From positions 6,400,357-6,464,356 of the forward strand of contig NZ_CP036343.1 in assembly GCF_007746795.1 (NCBI RefSeq): a stretch of 64,000 nucleotides of DNA. Direction: 5' to 3'. Below, one piece after another: positions 45,551-54,893 of the stretch. The position numbers and the translations under genes are program-made. The stretch comes from Gimesia algae. Its GTDB lineage: Bacteria; Planctomycetota; Planctomycetia; Planctomycetales; Planctomycetaceae. How positions within the stretch are numbered: the stretch's first letter is position 1; the number at the start of each line of letters is the position of its first letter. Below the pieces are notes generated by a model that saw only the letters and a list, made by a program, of their open reading frames with translations, was not told the origin of the DNA and ran no database searches.

Positions 45551-45608
45551 AACCGGGGCTAACGCCCTGCGGCTAATGGCGAAAAAAATTAGCCGCAGGG
45601 CGTTAGCC
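45551..45608. repeat. Dispersed hairpin repeat, copy 2 (perfect 21-bp arms)
   Basis: Arms 45557-45577 and 45588-45608 are perfect inverted copies of GGCTAACGCCCTGCGGCTAAT with a ten-base loop (GGCGAAAAAA). The left arm is extended by AACCGG as in copy 1 (3205-3288). The right arm's last 11 bases, GGGCGTTAGCC, are also the outer part of the IS terminal repeat that starts at 45598. Confidence 0.9.
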
Positions 45609-45623
45609 TAATGGCACTTACTT
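45598..45623 (+). repeat. IS left terminal inverted repeat
   Basis: 26 bases identical, as reverse complement, to 47081-47106. The outermost 11 bases are shared with the adjoining hairpin repeat; the inner part TAATGGCACTTACTT is found only in the element. Confidence 0.85.
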
Positions 45624-45718
45624 TAAATTAAGTTGGTTACCCCTGCCGTTTGGTATGGGATTTGCGCAGATTTTTATTCTTGAAAATAGGCCGCCAATTT
45701 GACAGGAGTAATCACGCT

Positions 45719-47086
45719 GTGAAACAATCACCGGAACAGATTCTTGAATTCGATCGTGCCTTCGAACAACTTAAAGAATTGGTGGACTTACGCCAAGCCG
45801 ATCAACTGCATCCCAGGCGACCCAATGCAATCTATACCGCCTGCGTTGTGCTGTGGATGCTGATTTTTCAACGACTCAAACCAGATGCTTCACTCGAAGC
45901 AGCGGTGAAGCATCTGATTGAAAATCAACCTGGCTACCTTCCTGAAAACAAACGATTAAGCCAGGGAACACTCTCGTCCAACAGTGCAGCATACAGCCGA
46001 GCTCGCAGCGAACTACCGTTGGATGTTGTGAAATGGTTTTCCAATGAAATCACTCGTGCCATCGTCGGGCAATCTGAACCCCTGCTGGACGGTCGTCAAA
46101 TTTTTTTACTCGATGGAACCACGATCACATTAGCACCGGAAAAAGAATTACAAACGAAATATCCACCTGCCTCCAATCAGCACGGCGAAAGTGTCTGGCC
46201 CGTTGTCAATCTGACCGTTTTTCATGAGCTCAGTAGTGGTTGTGCCTTGCTGCCACAGTTGGGGGCCATGTATGGACCTGAAGCGGTTTCAGAAACGGAA
46301 CTTGCCCGAAATGGCATGCACTGCCTGCCAGACGAATCGATCATCATGGCTGATGCAGGATTTGGGATCTTTGGTGTTGCTCACCAGGCACAACTCCTGG
46401 GGCATGATTTTTTTCTACGTATGAAGAAGTTAAACTTTGACTCGCTTCGAGCCAAAGCAAAACTTGTATCGCAAAGCCCAAAACATAAGACCTATCAACA
46501 CCAGTGGACTCCGACCCCCAAAAACCGTAGAACACAACCCGGGCTCCCCAGGGACGCTTCGCTGGCTGTTGTTTTGCACGAAATCATCGTCAATGAAACC
46601 TTGACGCTTTATTGCGTTACCAGCCTGCCGCAAGACGCTGCCACCTTAAGTAACCTCTACAATCAAAGGGTCAATGTCGAAGTTGATATTCGTAACTTGA
46701 AGGTCGTATTAGACACCGAGAACATTCGCGCCAAGAAGGTAGACACGTTTTTGAAAGAGCTGTATACGTCAGTGGTTGCCTACAATTTAGTTGGTCAATT
46801 CCGCAGACAGGCGGCTGAACTGAATCAGGTTGCTCCACGGCGGATGAGCTTTAAGCGAACCTGGACAACATTCCAAACGTTTCTCTTAAGACACCTGCAC
46901 ACTGAGCCTGAATTATGGCGTAAATGCTTCGAGCGAGCCCTGTTCTACGCGACCAAAGATAAACTTCCGAATCGCGCTGCCAACCGAAGCGTAAAAAGAG
47001 AATGCTACCCCAAACGTTCGAAGAGAGACCATTTCGAAAAAAGAAAAAAACCTCCAGAAAAATTGAAACACACTGATCTGAAGTAA
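45719..47086 (+). CDS. IS4-family transposase (DDE)
   Basis: 455 residues from a GTG at 45719 preceded by AGGAG; a TTG at 45650 would add 23 residues. The DDE triad is visible: first Asp in FLLDGTTITL near 137, second in IMADAGFGIFG near 212, and the Glu in the IS4 signature Y-(2)-R-(3)-E-(6)-K, seen as YNQRVNVEVDIRNLK near 320. The C-terminus is very basic. The frame is uninterrupted, and both ends of the element are intact, so it may be active. Confidence 0.92.
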   Translation: MKQSPEQILEFDRAFEQLKELVDLRQADQLHPRRPNAIYTACVVLWMLIFQRLKPDASLEAAVKHLIENQPGYLPENKRLSQGTLSSNSAAYSRARSELPLDVVKWFSNEITRAIVGQSEPLLDGRQIFLLDGTTITLAPEKELQTKYPPASNQHGESVWPVVNLTVFHELSSGCALLPQLGAMYGPEAVSETELARNGMHCLPDESIIMADAGFGIFGVAHQAQLLGHDFFLRMKKLNFDSLRAKAKLVSQSPKHKTYQHQWTPTPKNRRTQPGLPRDASLAVVLHEIIVNETLTLYCVTSLPQDAATLSNLYNQRVNVEVDIRNLKVVLDTENIRAKKVDTFLKELYTSVVAYNLVGQFRRQAAELNQVAPRRMSFKRTWTTFQTFLLRHLHTEPELWRKCFERALFYATKDKLPNRAANRSVKRECYPKRSKRDHFEKRKKPPEKLKHTDLK

Positions 47087-47106
47087 GTGCCATTAGGCTA
47101 ACGCCC
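47081..47106 (-). repeat. IS right terminal inverted repeat
   Basis: 26-base reverse complement of 45598-45623. It includes the last sense codon and TAA stop (47084-47086) of the transposase gene. It is followed by CGGTT, which matches the outer edge of the hairpin repeat family. Confidence 0.85.
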
Positions 47107-47347
47107 CGGTTCAGAAATGTTAACGACGTTCAAACATCTTTCGATCAAGATTATAAGCCGACTGGCGCCTTACCCCTTTACTGTTTTCCACACTATAAAC
47201 ACCCACTCATTTTATAACCGTTCTTACGTAACTAAAACGCATTTTTTCGGTCCGGAAAAATAAACTGCAGTCAAATTCTGACCATGGATCGACTATACTG
47301 AAACCAGCGAAACACCAACCTGAGACTCAATTGACAGGAGAAATCAT

Positions 47348-48673
47348 ATGACCGCCCAACGTATTACTCGTCGTGAAGCCCTGCAGACAACCGCCGCCCT
47401 GGGAGCAGGGCTCTGGCTGGGAAGTTCCCCACAGCCGACGCGTGCTGCTGCGAATGACAAGCTGAATGTTGCGGTGATCGGCATTGGGGGTCGCGGGGTG
47501 GCGAATCTGAATGGCGTGGGCAAGACCGAAAACATTGTCGCGCTGTGTGATGTCGACGACAAACGGGCGGGCAAAGCGTATGAGCGTTTTCCCAAAGCGA
47601 AAAAATACGCCGACTACCGCCGTATGCTGGATGATATGGAAAACCAGATTGACGCGGTCATCGTGAGTACTCCCGATCATACGCACTTCCATCCTTCCAT
47701 GATCGCGATGACGATGGGCAAGCATCTGTACTGCGAAAAGCCGATGGCACATTCGGTCTGGGAAGTCCGCGAGATGACAAAGCTCGCTGCTAAGAACAAC
47801 CTGGCAACTCAGCTGGGTATGCAGCGACACGCGCTGGCCAACATGCATCGGGCCGTCGAACTGATCAAATCGGGATCGATTGGCGATGTGAGTGAAGTTT
47901 ATAGCTGGATCAGTTCTACCAGAGGCATGCCAGCACAGCCGGTCAAAACGGTTCCCGTTCCCGAAACGCTGGACTGGGACCTGTGGATCGGTCCCGCGAA
48001 GTTTCGTCCTTACGCCGTGAACTCCAAAGGGGAAGGCACGCTGGCGCCGTACAACTGGCGTTTCTGGTGGGATTATGGCACCGGGGAGACCGGCAACTGG
48101 GGCTGTCATATTCTGGACATTCCCTATTGGGCCCTCGATCTGAAATACCCGACCCGCGTGGATGCTTCAGGACCGAAGATCGATGCCGAGCGGACGCCGA
48201 CCGAAATGTTAACCAGCTTCGACTTCCCGGCCAACGACAAGCGGGGGCCCGTAAAACTGCACTGGTCGCAGCAGAAAAACGGCCCGGCGATTCTCAAAGA
48301 AAAAGGACTCAAACTGAAAGGCGCCAACACGCTGTTTGTCGGTTCGAAGGGCATGCTGCTGACCGGGTTCGGCTCATTGAAACTGTTCCCCGGTGACTCC
48401 TTCGAAGGGTTCAAATCGCCCAAAGCAACCATTCCTGATTCGCCCGGTTTCTACAAAGAATGGACGGACGCCTGCAAAGGAGAAGGCCCCGCGACCTGCA
48501 ACTTCGACTATTCGGGCCCGCTGTCGGAAACGGTGCTCCTGGGCAACACCGCCTTTCGCGCGGGCGGCGGTTTCGACTGGGATGCGTCCACGCTGAAAGC
48601 CAAAGGGAATGAGAGCGCCAAACCATATCTGCATTCCGAATTCCGCAAGGGTTGGGAAGAGTTCACGAGTTAG
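47348..48673 (+). CDS. Gfo/Idh/MocA-family oxidoreductase, Tat-exported (second copy type)
   Basis: 441 residues. A Tat signal opens the protein (QRITRREALQTTAALGAGLWLG, cleavage near TRAAA). The NAD-binding loop is VAVIGIGGRG, then LCDVDD, VSTPDHTHFHP and the family signature CEKPMAHS with the catalytic Lys. The C-terminal domain contains FWWDYGTGETGNWGCHILD. It resembles the protein at 7001 but is not a recent duplicate. ACAGGAG lies eight bases upstream of the ATG. Substrate unknown, probably a sugar or cyclitol in the periplasm. A GNAT gene follows after 15 bases. Confidence 0.93.
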   Translation: MTAQRITRREALQTTAALGAGLWLGSSPQPTRAAANDKLNVAVIGIGGRGVANLNGVGKTENIVALCDVDDKRAGKAYERFPKAKKYADYRRMLDDMENQIDAVIVSTPDHTHFHPSMIAMTMGKHLYCEKPMAHSVWEVREMTKLAAKNNLATQLGMQRHALANMHRAVELIKSGSIGDVSEVYSWISSTRGMPAQPVKTVPVPETLDWDLWIGPAKFRPYAVNSKGEGTLAPYNWRFWWDYGTGETGNWGCHILDIPYWALDLKYPTRVDASGPKIDAERTPTEMLTSFDFPANDKRGPVKLHWSQQKNGPAILKEKGLKLKGANTLFVGSKGMLLTGFGSLKLFPGDSFEGFKSPKATIPDSPGFYKEWTDACKGEGPATCNFDYSGPLSETVLLGNTAFRAGGGFDWDASTLKAKGNESAKPYLHSEFRKGWEEFTS

Positions 48674-48688
48674 GACTTTACACGTTCG

Positions 48689-49159
48689 ATGAATGACATC
48701 CTGATTCGGGAAGCAACGCCCGCTGATGCTGCGGAAGTGACAACCGTTTTTGAAACGGCGTTTGCACCACTGCGGTCCATCTATCGGCCCACAGGCGCTG
48801 CGCTGGCCCGCCAGGCGGAACGCGCTCAGACCGGCACGCGACTGGTGGCTGAAATTGATGGCAAGATTGTCGCGACCGTTCAATATGACCTGCACGCGGA
48901 ACATATTCACGTCATCGGCCTGGCCGTCCATCCCGATTTCCAACGCAAAGGCATCGCGCGGCAGTTGCTGGACTGGATCTGCATTCGCGCAAAGAACCTT
49001 GGACAACCTGCGGTTGTGCTGGATACAATCCGGGAGACCGGCAATGTCCCTCTGTTTGAAAAGCTGGGCTTTCGCGTCACTCACGAAGAGACAGCGACCT
49101 GGTGTGTCAGCGAGAAGTACCAGGCAGTTCATGATGTCAAACTGGAACGCCTGGTTTAA
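48689..49159 (+). CDS. GNAT-family N-acetyltransferase
   Basis: 156 residues with the GNAT fold: ILIREATPADAAEV at the start, IHVIGLAVHPDFQRKGIARQLLDWI near 72-96 (the acetyl-CoA loop Q-R-K-G-I-A), and VPLFEKLGFRVTHEE near the end. It starts 15 bases after the oxidoreductase gene and may be in the same transcript. The acceptor substrate is unknown. Small basic stretches and the absence of a signal indicate a cytoplasmic enzyme. Confidence 0.9.
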   Translation: MNDILIREATPADAAEVTTVFETAFAPLRSIYRPTGAALARQAERAQTGTRLVAEIDGKIVATVQYDLHAEHIHVIGLAVHPDFQRKGIARQLLDWICIRAKNLGQPAVVLDTIRETGNVPLFEKLGFRVTHEETATWCVSEKYQAVHDVKLERLV

Positions 49160-49269
49160 CAGCGAACCAAAATCAATATCCCGGGGTCATTCTACTGCAG
49201 AGAACTCCGGCGGTTTATGGCAACCGCTGATCTGTCAAATGCTACTTCATCACAAAAGGCAGTGCGGCG

Positions 49270-49758
49270 ATGATAATTCGGCCAGCGGTATTATCTGATC
49301 TGGAGGCGATGACCGAGATTTACAATGAAGCGATATTAACGTCAACAGCGACTTTTGATATTGAACCGATGACGCGGGACGAACGCTTACCCTGGTTTGA
49401 ATCGCACGACGAGCGACATCCGATTCTTGTCGCTGAGGTGGAAAACCAGATCGTGGGCTGGTCCTGTCTTTCCCAATGGCGTCCCCGACGGGCGTATGCG
49501 GATACAGCAGAAACGTCGTTTTATGTCAAAACCTCACATCGCGGCCGGGGTATTGGGCGGCAGTTGAAGCAGGCGATTATTGAAGAGGCACGCCGCCTGG
49601 GTTATCACATACTGATCGCTGGCGTCGCGGAAGGGAACGAGGTCAGCCTGCATCTGAATCAGAGTTTGGGATTCGAAGTCGTGGGTACATTTAAAGAGGT
49701 CGGAAAGAAATTCGGCAAGGTCCTGGATGTGACCTATCTGCAACTCATGCTGAACTGA
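49270..49758 (+). CDS. GNAT N-acetyltransferase, phosphinothricin/methionine-sulfoximine type
   Basis: 162 residues. The pattern IIRPAVLSDLEAMTEIYNEAILTSTATFDIEP is characteristic of Pat/MnaT enzymes. The acetyl-CoA site is FYVKTSHRGRGIGRQLKQAI, followed by AGVAEGNEVSLHLNQSLGFEVVGTFKEVG. Relatives acetylate amino-acid analogues such as methionine sulfone or phosphinothricin. The gene stands 110 bases downstream of another GNAT gene but the two are not closely similar. Confidence 0.9.
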   Translation: MIIRPAVLSDLEAMTEIYNEAILTSTATFDIEPMTRDERLPWFESHDERHPILVAEVENQIVGWSCLSQWRPRRAYADTAETSFYVKTSHRGRGIGRQLKQAIIEEARRLGYHILIAGVAEGNEVSLHLNQSLGFEVVGTFKEVGKKFGKVLDVTYLQLMLN

Positions 49759-49880
49759 GACGCGATGAAGCGCACCAGAATTCACTTCGGAATTGCACTT
49801 TCGATCCGAAGCTGGTAAGAAAAACAGAGCGAGCTGCCTGATCTCGAACTGATTACTCCTGCTCAAGAAAGACTCTGCCC

Positions 49881-51608
49881 ATGAAACGCGCGCACGTCCT
49901 GGCTGTCTGTCTCTGTCTGTTCGTCACTTCCTGGCTGGAAGCCGCGGAAACGTCTGCCTTCACAAAAGAAACCGTCATGGTCCCGATGCGGGATGGCGTG
50001 CTGCTGGCAACCGACGTCTATCGTGATCCCAGTCTCAAACAGACGCCGGTTCTGCTGATGCGGACGCCTTACAATAAGGACCGCGTCAAAAGAGTCGCCG
50101 AGCGGTTTGCGGCGGCCGGTTTTGTTGCCGTCGTGCAGGACTGTCGCGGCAAGTTTCAGTCGGAGGGGGTGTTCTACCCCTACGATAATGAAGGACGCGA
50201 CGGCTATGACGCGATTGAATGGCTGGGCAAACAACCGTGGTCTAACGGTCGCATCGGCATGTGGGGCGCATCCTATGTCGGTGGGACGCAGTGGCTGGCC
50301 GCGAACGAACGACCGCCGGGACTGGTGACGATTGCACCGACGGCAACCTTCAGCAGTTTTTATCGCAATCTGTACCTGGGCGGCGCGATGCGGCTCTCGC
50401 TGATCACCCGCTGGGCGTCGGGTAATTCACAGAAGCCGGAAGGGGTGGAAGTCACAGATGACTGGCGACGCACATTACTGCATCTGCCGATGAGTGAAAT
50501 TGACGACGAGATCGGCTGGTCGATTCTCTGGCTGGAAGGCATGTTGACGCATCCGGAACATGACGGTTACTGGAAGCCGACCGATCTGACGGCTGATATC
50601 GTCGATCTGAAACTGCCGATGCAGCATATTGTCGGTTATTACGATTTCTTTTCACGGGAATCAGTGGGCAACTTCGCGCGGATGCAGCGGGAAGCCCATG
50701 ATCCGGAAACGCGCGAGCGCCAGCAACTGATCCTGGGCCCGTGGGATCATGGCTCGATTGGACGCGCGAAAGTGGGCGATGTCGATTTTGGTGAGAACGC
50801 GGTCATCGACAAGGATGGTGAGAACCTGAAATGGTTCGAACAATACCTGAAAGCGGACGCCGCCAAATCACCTGCTGTTGCTGTGCCTGTGAAATATTTT
50901 TCGATGGGCGACAACGTCTGGCGTGAATCACAGACCTGGCCGCCCCAGGGTTTCACGCCGACGGCCTTTTATCTGCATTCCGAAGGGAGCGCGAATACCG
51001 GTGCGGGGAATGGCAGGCTCGACTATTGTCCGCCTGTCACTGCCGAACCTGCTGACAGTTTCAAAGCTGATCCTGCTGATCCCACGCCTGCCTGCCCGGT
51101 GACGGAGAAGCGTCCGTTGATCGCGGCGACCTGGGCTCCCGTGGATCAACGGCCGATTGAAAAGCGAAACGATGTGCTGGTTTATACGTCGGAACCATAC
51201 ACGGAGCCTTTGACATTCGCCGGTAATGCCGAGGCTAAGCTGTATGTTTCCGCCGACACGCCTGATGCGGACTGGGTGGTGAAACTGATTGACGTCCACC
51301 CGGACGGATTCGCACAAAATCTGGCAGTCGGAATATTGCGCGGACGTTTCCGCGATTCAGAACAGAAACCGACGGCTCTGCATCCGGGCGAAGAATACGA
51401 AATCACCGTAGACCTGGGACCGATCGCCGCCCAGATCGGAGCCGGTCATCGACTGCGCGTGGATATCTGTGGTGCCTACTTCCCGCTGTTCGACCGGAAT
51501 CCGAATACAGGGGAAGGGCCGTTCGGGAAGGGGACGAAAGTCGCGACCGAAAAAGTGTATCACGATGCGGTCAGGTCGTCGCGGATTATTCTACCCTGCG
51601 GGTATTGA
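49881..51608 (+). CDS. CocE/NonD-family hydrolase (X-Pro dipeptidyl-peptidase S15-like), secreted
   Basis: 575 residues with a signal peptide (KRAHVLAVCLCLFVTSWLEAAE). The alpha/beta-hydrolase domain has VPMRDGVLLATDVYRDP, VVQDCRGKFQSEG and the nucleophile elbow GMWGASYVGGTQ (Ser near residue 135). The acid is probably the Asp in VGYYDFFSRE and the His is in LGPWDHGSI near 290. The C-terminal jelly-roll domain (about 340-575) is that of CocE/NonD, containing VKLIDVHPDGFAQNLAVGILRGRFRD. It would cleave an ester or amide outside the cytoplasm. Confidence 0.93.
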   Translation: MKRAHVLAVCLCLFVTSWLEAAETSAFTKETVMVPMRDGVLLATDVYRDPSLKQTPVLLMRTPYNKDRVKRVAERFAAAGFVAVVQDCRGKFQSEGVFYPYDNEGRDGYDAIEWLGKQPWSNGRIGMWGASYVGGTQWLAANERPPGLVTIAPTATFSSFYRNLYLGGAMRLSLITRWASGNSQKPEGVEVTDDWRRTLLHLPMSEIDDEIGWSILWLEGMLTHPEHDGYWKPTDLTADIVDLKLPMQHIVGYYDFFSRESVGNFARMQREAHDPETRERQQLILGPWDHGSIGRAKVGDVDFGENAVIDKDGENLKWFEQYLKADAAKSPAVAVPVKYFSMGDNVWRESQTWPPQGFTPTAFYLHSEGSANTGAGNGRLDYCPPVTAEPADSFKADPADPTPACPVTEKRPLIAATWAPVDQRPIEKRNDVLVYTSEPYTEPLTFAGNAEAKLYVSADTPDADWVVKLIDVHPDGFAQNLAVGILRGRFRDSEQKPTALHPGEEYEITVDLGPIAAQIGAGHRLRVDICGAYFPLFDRNPNTGEGPFGKGTKVATEKVYHDAVRSSRIILPCGY

Positions 51609-51698
51609 TAGATGCGGAGACCGATTGTGTCGTTTAATTTGAACCGGCTTTGTTAATGGAAATCAATCAGGAGTGCAAGTTCATACAAATTGGGAGAC

Positions 51699-51725
51699 AA
51701 CCGGGGCTAAGGCCCTGCGGCTAAT
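51699..51725 (+). repeat. Dispersed hairpin repeat, half copy
   Basis: 27 bases match the left arm of the copy at 45551-45577 with one difference (CTAAGGCC for CTAACGCC). No right arm follows. The right end of this half overlaps the stop codon (51721-51723) of the minus-strand cytochrome gene. Confidence 0.8.
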
Positions 51726-52185
51726 TAGATGGAATCGGGACGACTTTCAGATTGACTTTGGAATCGTCAATGATGCTCAGCACGTCGCGGCAGTATTCGT
51801 GGCAGTTGATGCAGGTATTCAGCGAATGCATGTAGGAGTATGTGGCGCCGTCGAGATTTTTTTCTTCGGCCATCTTCGCGAGTTTCTGTGCCTGCTTGCG
51901 GAGTTCGGTGCGATGGTGGGCATATACCGGATCTTTGTGTGCCGCCCAGGCGGTAGCATTACAGATGCTACTTAATTCGGTGGCGCCACGGTGAATCTGG
52001 TCAAAGTTTTTGGTGACCAGTCCACTGGTGATCTTCTGACTGCAGGCCAGTTTCGCCAGCATCAACGCGGCCTGCTGATCGCCGGGATCGGCTTCCGCTT
52101 TCTCGGACTGACTCGAAGCAGAGACCGCGCCGGCGATGAAGAGAACGCCCGCTGTTACTAATAACCATCGTTGCGTTAAGCTCAT
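51721..52185 (-). CDS. Secreted cytochrome c'-like haem protein
   Basis: 154 residues from the ATG at 52185 (GAGGA ten bases upstream); a longer frame to 52314 has no ribosome site. A signal peptide is present (LTQRWLLVTAGVLFIAGAVSA). The mature part is helical, with a single haem motif CINCHEYC near residue 131, close to the C-terminus, as in cytochrome c' and c-556 four-helix proteins. The N-terminal AALMLAKLACSQKITSGLVTKNFDQIHRGATEL fits their first helix. Its stop codon comes from a half hairpin repeat. Confidence 0.8.
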   Translation of the reverse strand: MSLTQRWLLVTAGVLFIAGAVSASSQSEKAEADPGDQQAALMLAKLACSQKITSGLVTKNFDQIHRGATELSSICNATAWAAHKDPVYAHHRTELRKQAQKLAKMAEEKNLDGATYSYMHSLNTCINCHEYCRDVLSIIDDSKVNLKVVPIPSN

Positions 52186-52540
52186 GTCTGATCCTCGGAA
52201 CGCGCGACAGGTAAGCCTGTGACGCAAAATAAAATGCCCTGTTGCAGGAGGCCGTCCCTGTTTTCTTAATCCATACAATCGGCCTGATACTTCATATCGG
52301 CTCTGGATATCCAATTTCTGAAATCAAGGAACAGGAAAGGCTCAAGAATCGTCTGAGAAAACGATTGAACACCTGGTGGATTGTAGATATTACATCGCAT
52401 GCGTCCTGCAGAAATCCCTCCTTCTTACGCATTCTTTTGCCACAGCCTGCGTGCTGGGCTGAGTCTATCTTCTTTTCTGCCGAGAATCTGATAAAATAAC
52501 GCGCGAACGAATTTTAAAGCAGGCCGAGTCTGCATTCCTC

Positions 52541-52578
52541 AAAGGGGTCACCCCGATTAAAAAGTCGCTGCCCCCTTT
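52541..52578. repeat. Imperfect hairpin repeat (AAAGGGG...CCCCTTT)
   Basis: AAAGGGG (52541-52547) and CCCCTTT (52572-52578) flank a stretch containing CCCCGATTAAAAAG. The reverse complement, with ACTTTTTAATCGGGG, shares CTTTTTAATCGGG with the sequence just right of the long hairpin at 63816. It lies immediately upstream of the transporter gene. Confidence 0.45.
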
Positions 52579-52596
52579 ATTTTCAGTGAGCCCTTA

Positions 52597-54819
52597 ATGA
52601 GTCAGGAAGACCAGCCGCGCATGAAGTTCGGCACGTTTGGTGGCGTTTTTACACCATGTACGCTGACCATCCTGGGGGTGATCATGTTTCTGCGGTTCGG
52701 CCAGGTGGTCGGACAGGCGGGCGTGCTGTATGCGATTCTGATTGTGGTGGCTTCGAAAACGATTACCACGCTGACGACACTGTCTCTCTCCGCCATTGCT
52801 TCCAACACGCGCGTCAAGGGGGGCGGTGCCTACTATCTGATCAGCCGCAGCCTGGGCGTTGAGTTCGGCGGGGCGATCGGCGTTGTGTTTTACCTGGCGC
52901 AGGCCATTTCGGTGGCCATGTATGTCATCGGTTTTACCGAGGCGTTTGTGGGAACCTTCTCTGCCTGGGAAAACCATTTCGTCATCATCGCCACGTTGAT
53001 CAATGTCGCGACATTCGTCTGCGTGTATATCGGAGCGGGCTGGACCATTAAAGTTCAGTATTTCATTCTCGCTATATTGGGTGCGGCACTGGCGTCTTTC
53101 TACCTGGGTGCCTTCTCCAGCTTTGAACTCAGTCTCATGCGTGAAAATCTCATGCCCCATTACGATGCGGGTAATTCGCTGTTTACAATGTTTGCGCTTT
53201 TCTTCCCGGCGGTCACCGGTATTATGGCGGGCGCGAATATGTCCGGGGATTTGAAGAACCCCTCTCGATCCATCCCGCAGGGCACATTGGGTGCAGTTAT
53301 CGTAACCGCGGTGATTTACCTGTCACTGGCACTCATCCTGGGGGGAACGCGACCTTATGCAGATCTGATCGGCAACAATCTGATTATGAAAGAGATCTCC
53401 ATCTGGCCGGTGCTGATCACCGCCGGCGTGTTCGCCGCGACGCTCTCGTCGGCGCTCGGCTCCATGATGGGCGCGCCTCGTATTCTGCAGGCGTTTGCCC
53501 GTGATGAGATTTTCAAACGACTCTCGTTTTTTGGTGCGGGCAGCGGCTCCAGTCGTGAGCCACGCAGGGCAACCGTACTGACGTTCGTGATCGCCCAGAT
53601 CTGTATTCTGCTGGGCGACCTGAATGCCATCGCTCCCATCATCACGATGTTTTTCATGATCACGTACGGCTTGTTGAATCTGGCGACGTTTTACGAAGCG
53701 ATCACGAAGAATCCCAGCTATCGACCGACGTTCCGCTATTGCCACTGGTCGGTCTCTTTAGCGGGCACGGTGGGCTGCCTGGCGGTGATGTTTTTGATCA
53801 ACTGGATCTGGGCGAGTGCCAGTATCGTAGTGATCAGCGGCTTATACTGGTTTATCCACTATCGCGAAGTCGAGTCACGCTGGGGCGACCTGCACAGCGG
53901 CATGGTGTTCGAGCGGGCCCGTCAAGGTCTGTTAAAGCTCGAACAGGAAGCCTATCACCCCAAGAACTGGCGACCGATCATTCTGACATTAAGTGGCACG
54001 GCATGGAATCGACCGCATCTGGCGGTCTACGGTCACTGGCTGACGGCCGGGCATGGCATTCTTTCGATTGCACATGTGGTAACGGGTGACATCGAGGAAC
54101 ACGCAGAACGCCGCGAGAAATTCGAAAACACCTTGCGCGCGTTCATCGCGAAAGAAGAACTGCTTGCGTTTCCGGCAGTGGTGGTCTCGGAATATCTCTC
54201 AGATGGGGTCGAGGCGCTGGTACAATGCCATGGCATCGGTGGTTTGCGACCAAACACAGTTTTGCTGGGCTGGCCGAATGATCCCCTGAAGTCAGAATCC
54301 TTCGGGTCGACCGTTCGTCTTGTTTCTCGACTGGGACGCAGTATCATCGCGCTGCGATTTCTACGCTATCGGGAAGATGAAGGCGAACCCACAGGTCCGG
54401 TGATCGATCCCTGGGATGTCCCCATCGGTACGATCGACGTCTGGTGGCGTGGCAGGCGGAATGGATCACTGATGTTGCTGCTGGCCCACCTGTTACACCA
54501 GAATCCCGAATGGCGCGGCAACCGGATACGCGTGCTGCGTGCCGTTTCCAATGACGAAGCGGTCGAAGAAGTGACACGCCACATCGAGGAACTTTCTGCC
54601 TCTGCCCGGATTGCCGCGGAACCGGTGGTTGTCGTCTCTTCCGATCCCGCACGGGCGATTCAACAAACCTCAGCCGCAGCCGCGGTCGTAATCCTTGGAT
54701 TTGAACCACCTGAGGAAAGCGCTGAAGCTGCGTTCTTTGCCCGCATGGAATCGTTCGTCGGCAATCTGCCGCGCGTACTGTTTATCGAGAGTGCCGGCGG
54801 GATGGAACTGGAATCGTAA
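52597..54819 (+). CDS. SLC12-like cation-chloride cotransporter / APC-superfamily permease
   Basis: 740 residues. The N-terminal ~440 carry about twelve membrane helices, starting GTFGGVFTPCTLTILGVIMFLRFGQVVG, which is the helix-1 motif of Na-K-Cl-type cotransporters, with the typical KGGGAYYLISRSLG and FAIFFPAVTGIMAG-like segments. The last ~290 residues form a cytoplasmic domain with the UspA-like fold seen in SLC12 proteins (LAVYGHWLTAGHGILSIAHVV, VVVVSSDPARAIQQTSA). It probably moves cations with chloride. An ATG at 52597 has no strong ribosome site. Confidence 0.9.
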   Translation: MSQEDQPRMKFGTFGGVFTPCTLTILGVIMFLRFGQVVGQAGVLYAILIVVASKTITTLTTLSLSAIASNTRVKGGGAYYLISRSLGVEFGGAIGVVFYLAQAISVAMYVIGFTEAFVGTFSAWENHFVIIATLINVATFVCVYIGAGWTIKVQYFILAILGAALASFYLGAFSSFELSLMRENLMPHYDAGNSLFTMFALFFPAVTGIMAGANMSGDLKNPSRSIPQGTLGAVIVTAVIYLSLALILGGTRPYADLIGNNLIMKEISIWPVLITAGVFAATLSSALGSMMGAPRILQAFARDEIFKRLSFFGAGSGSSREPRRATVLTFVIAQICILLGDLNAIAPIITMFFMITYGLLNLATFYEAITKNPSYRPTFRYCHWSVSLAGTVGCLAVMFLINWIWASASIVVISGLYWFIHYREVESRWGDLHSGMVFERARQGLLKLEQEAYHPKNWRPIILTLSGTAWNRPHLAVYGHWLTAGHGILSIAHVVTGDIEEHAERREKFENTLRAFIAKEELLAFPAVVVSEYLSDGVEALVQCHGIGGLRPNTVLLGWPNDPLKSESFGSTVRLVSRLGRSIIALRFLRYREDEGEPTGPVIDPWDVPIGTIDVWWRGRRNGSLMLLLAHLLHQNPEWRGNRIRVLRAVSNDEAVEEVTRHIEELSASARIAAEPVVVVSSDPARAIQQTSAAAAVVILGFEPPEESAEAAFFARMESFVGNLPRVLFIESAGGMELES

Positions 54820-54893
54820 CCTGGAACTGGCTTCTCGACTGGGTCCCGTTTTACATCGCAAGCGAGTAATATTGCGCCATTTTTGATGGGGAC

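Larger units (their letters stand above)
45598..47106 (+). mobile_element. IS4-family insertion sequence, about 1.5 kb, apparently intact
   Basis: A transposase gene is bounded by perfect 26-bp terminal inverted repeats, 45598-45623 and 47081-47106, reading GGGCGTTAGCCTAATGG then CACTTACTT inward. The transposase stop codon lies inside the right repeat. The outer 11 bases coincide with the dispersed hairpin-repeat core, so the true IS tip could be 10-11 bases further in (TAATGGCACTTACTT). No clear direct target duplication is visible; the flanking GGCGTTAGCC and GGCTAACGCC are inverted, not direct. Confidence 0.85.

Noticed and set aside
45598..47106. Direct target-site duplication around the IS
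   Set aside because: The flanking ten-base sequences are inverted relative to each other, so they cannot be a direct duplication.
47327..48109. 260-codon open frame opposite the second oxidoreductase
   Set aside because: Antisense shadow of a recognised gene.
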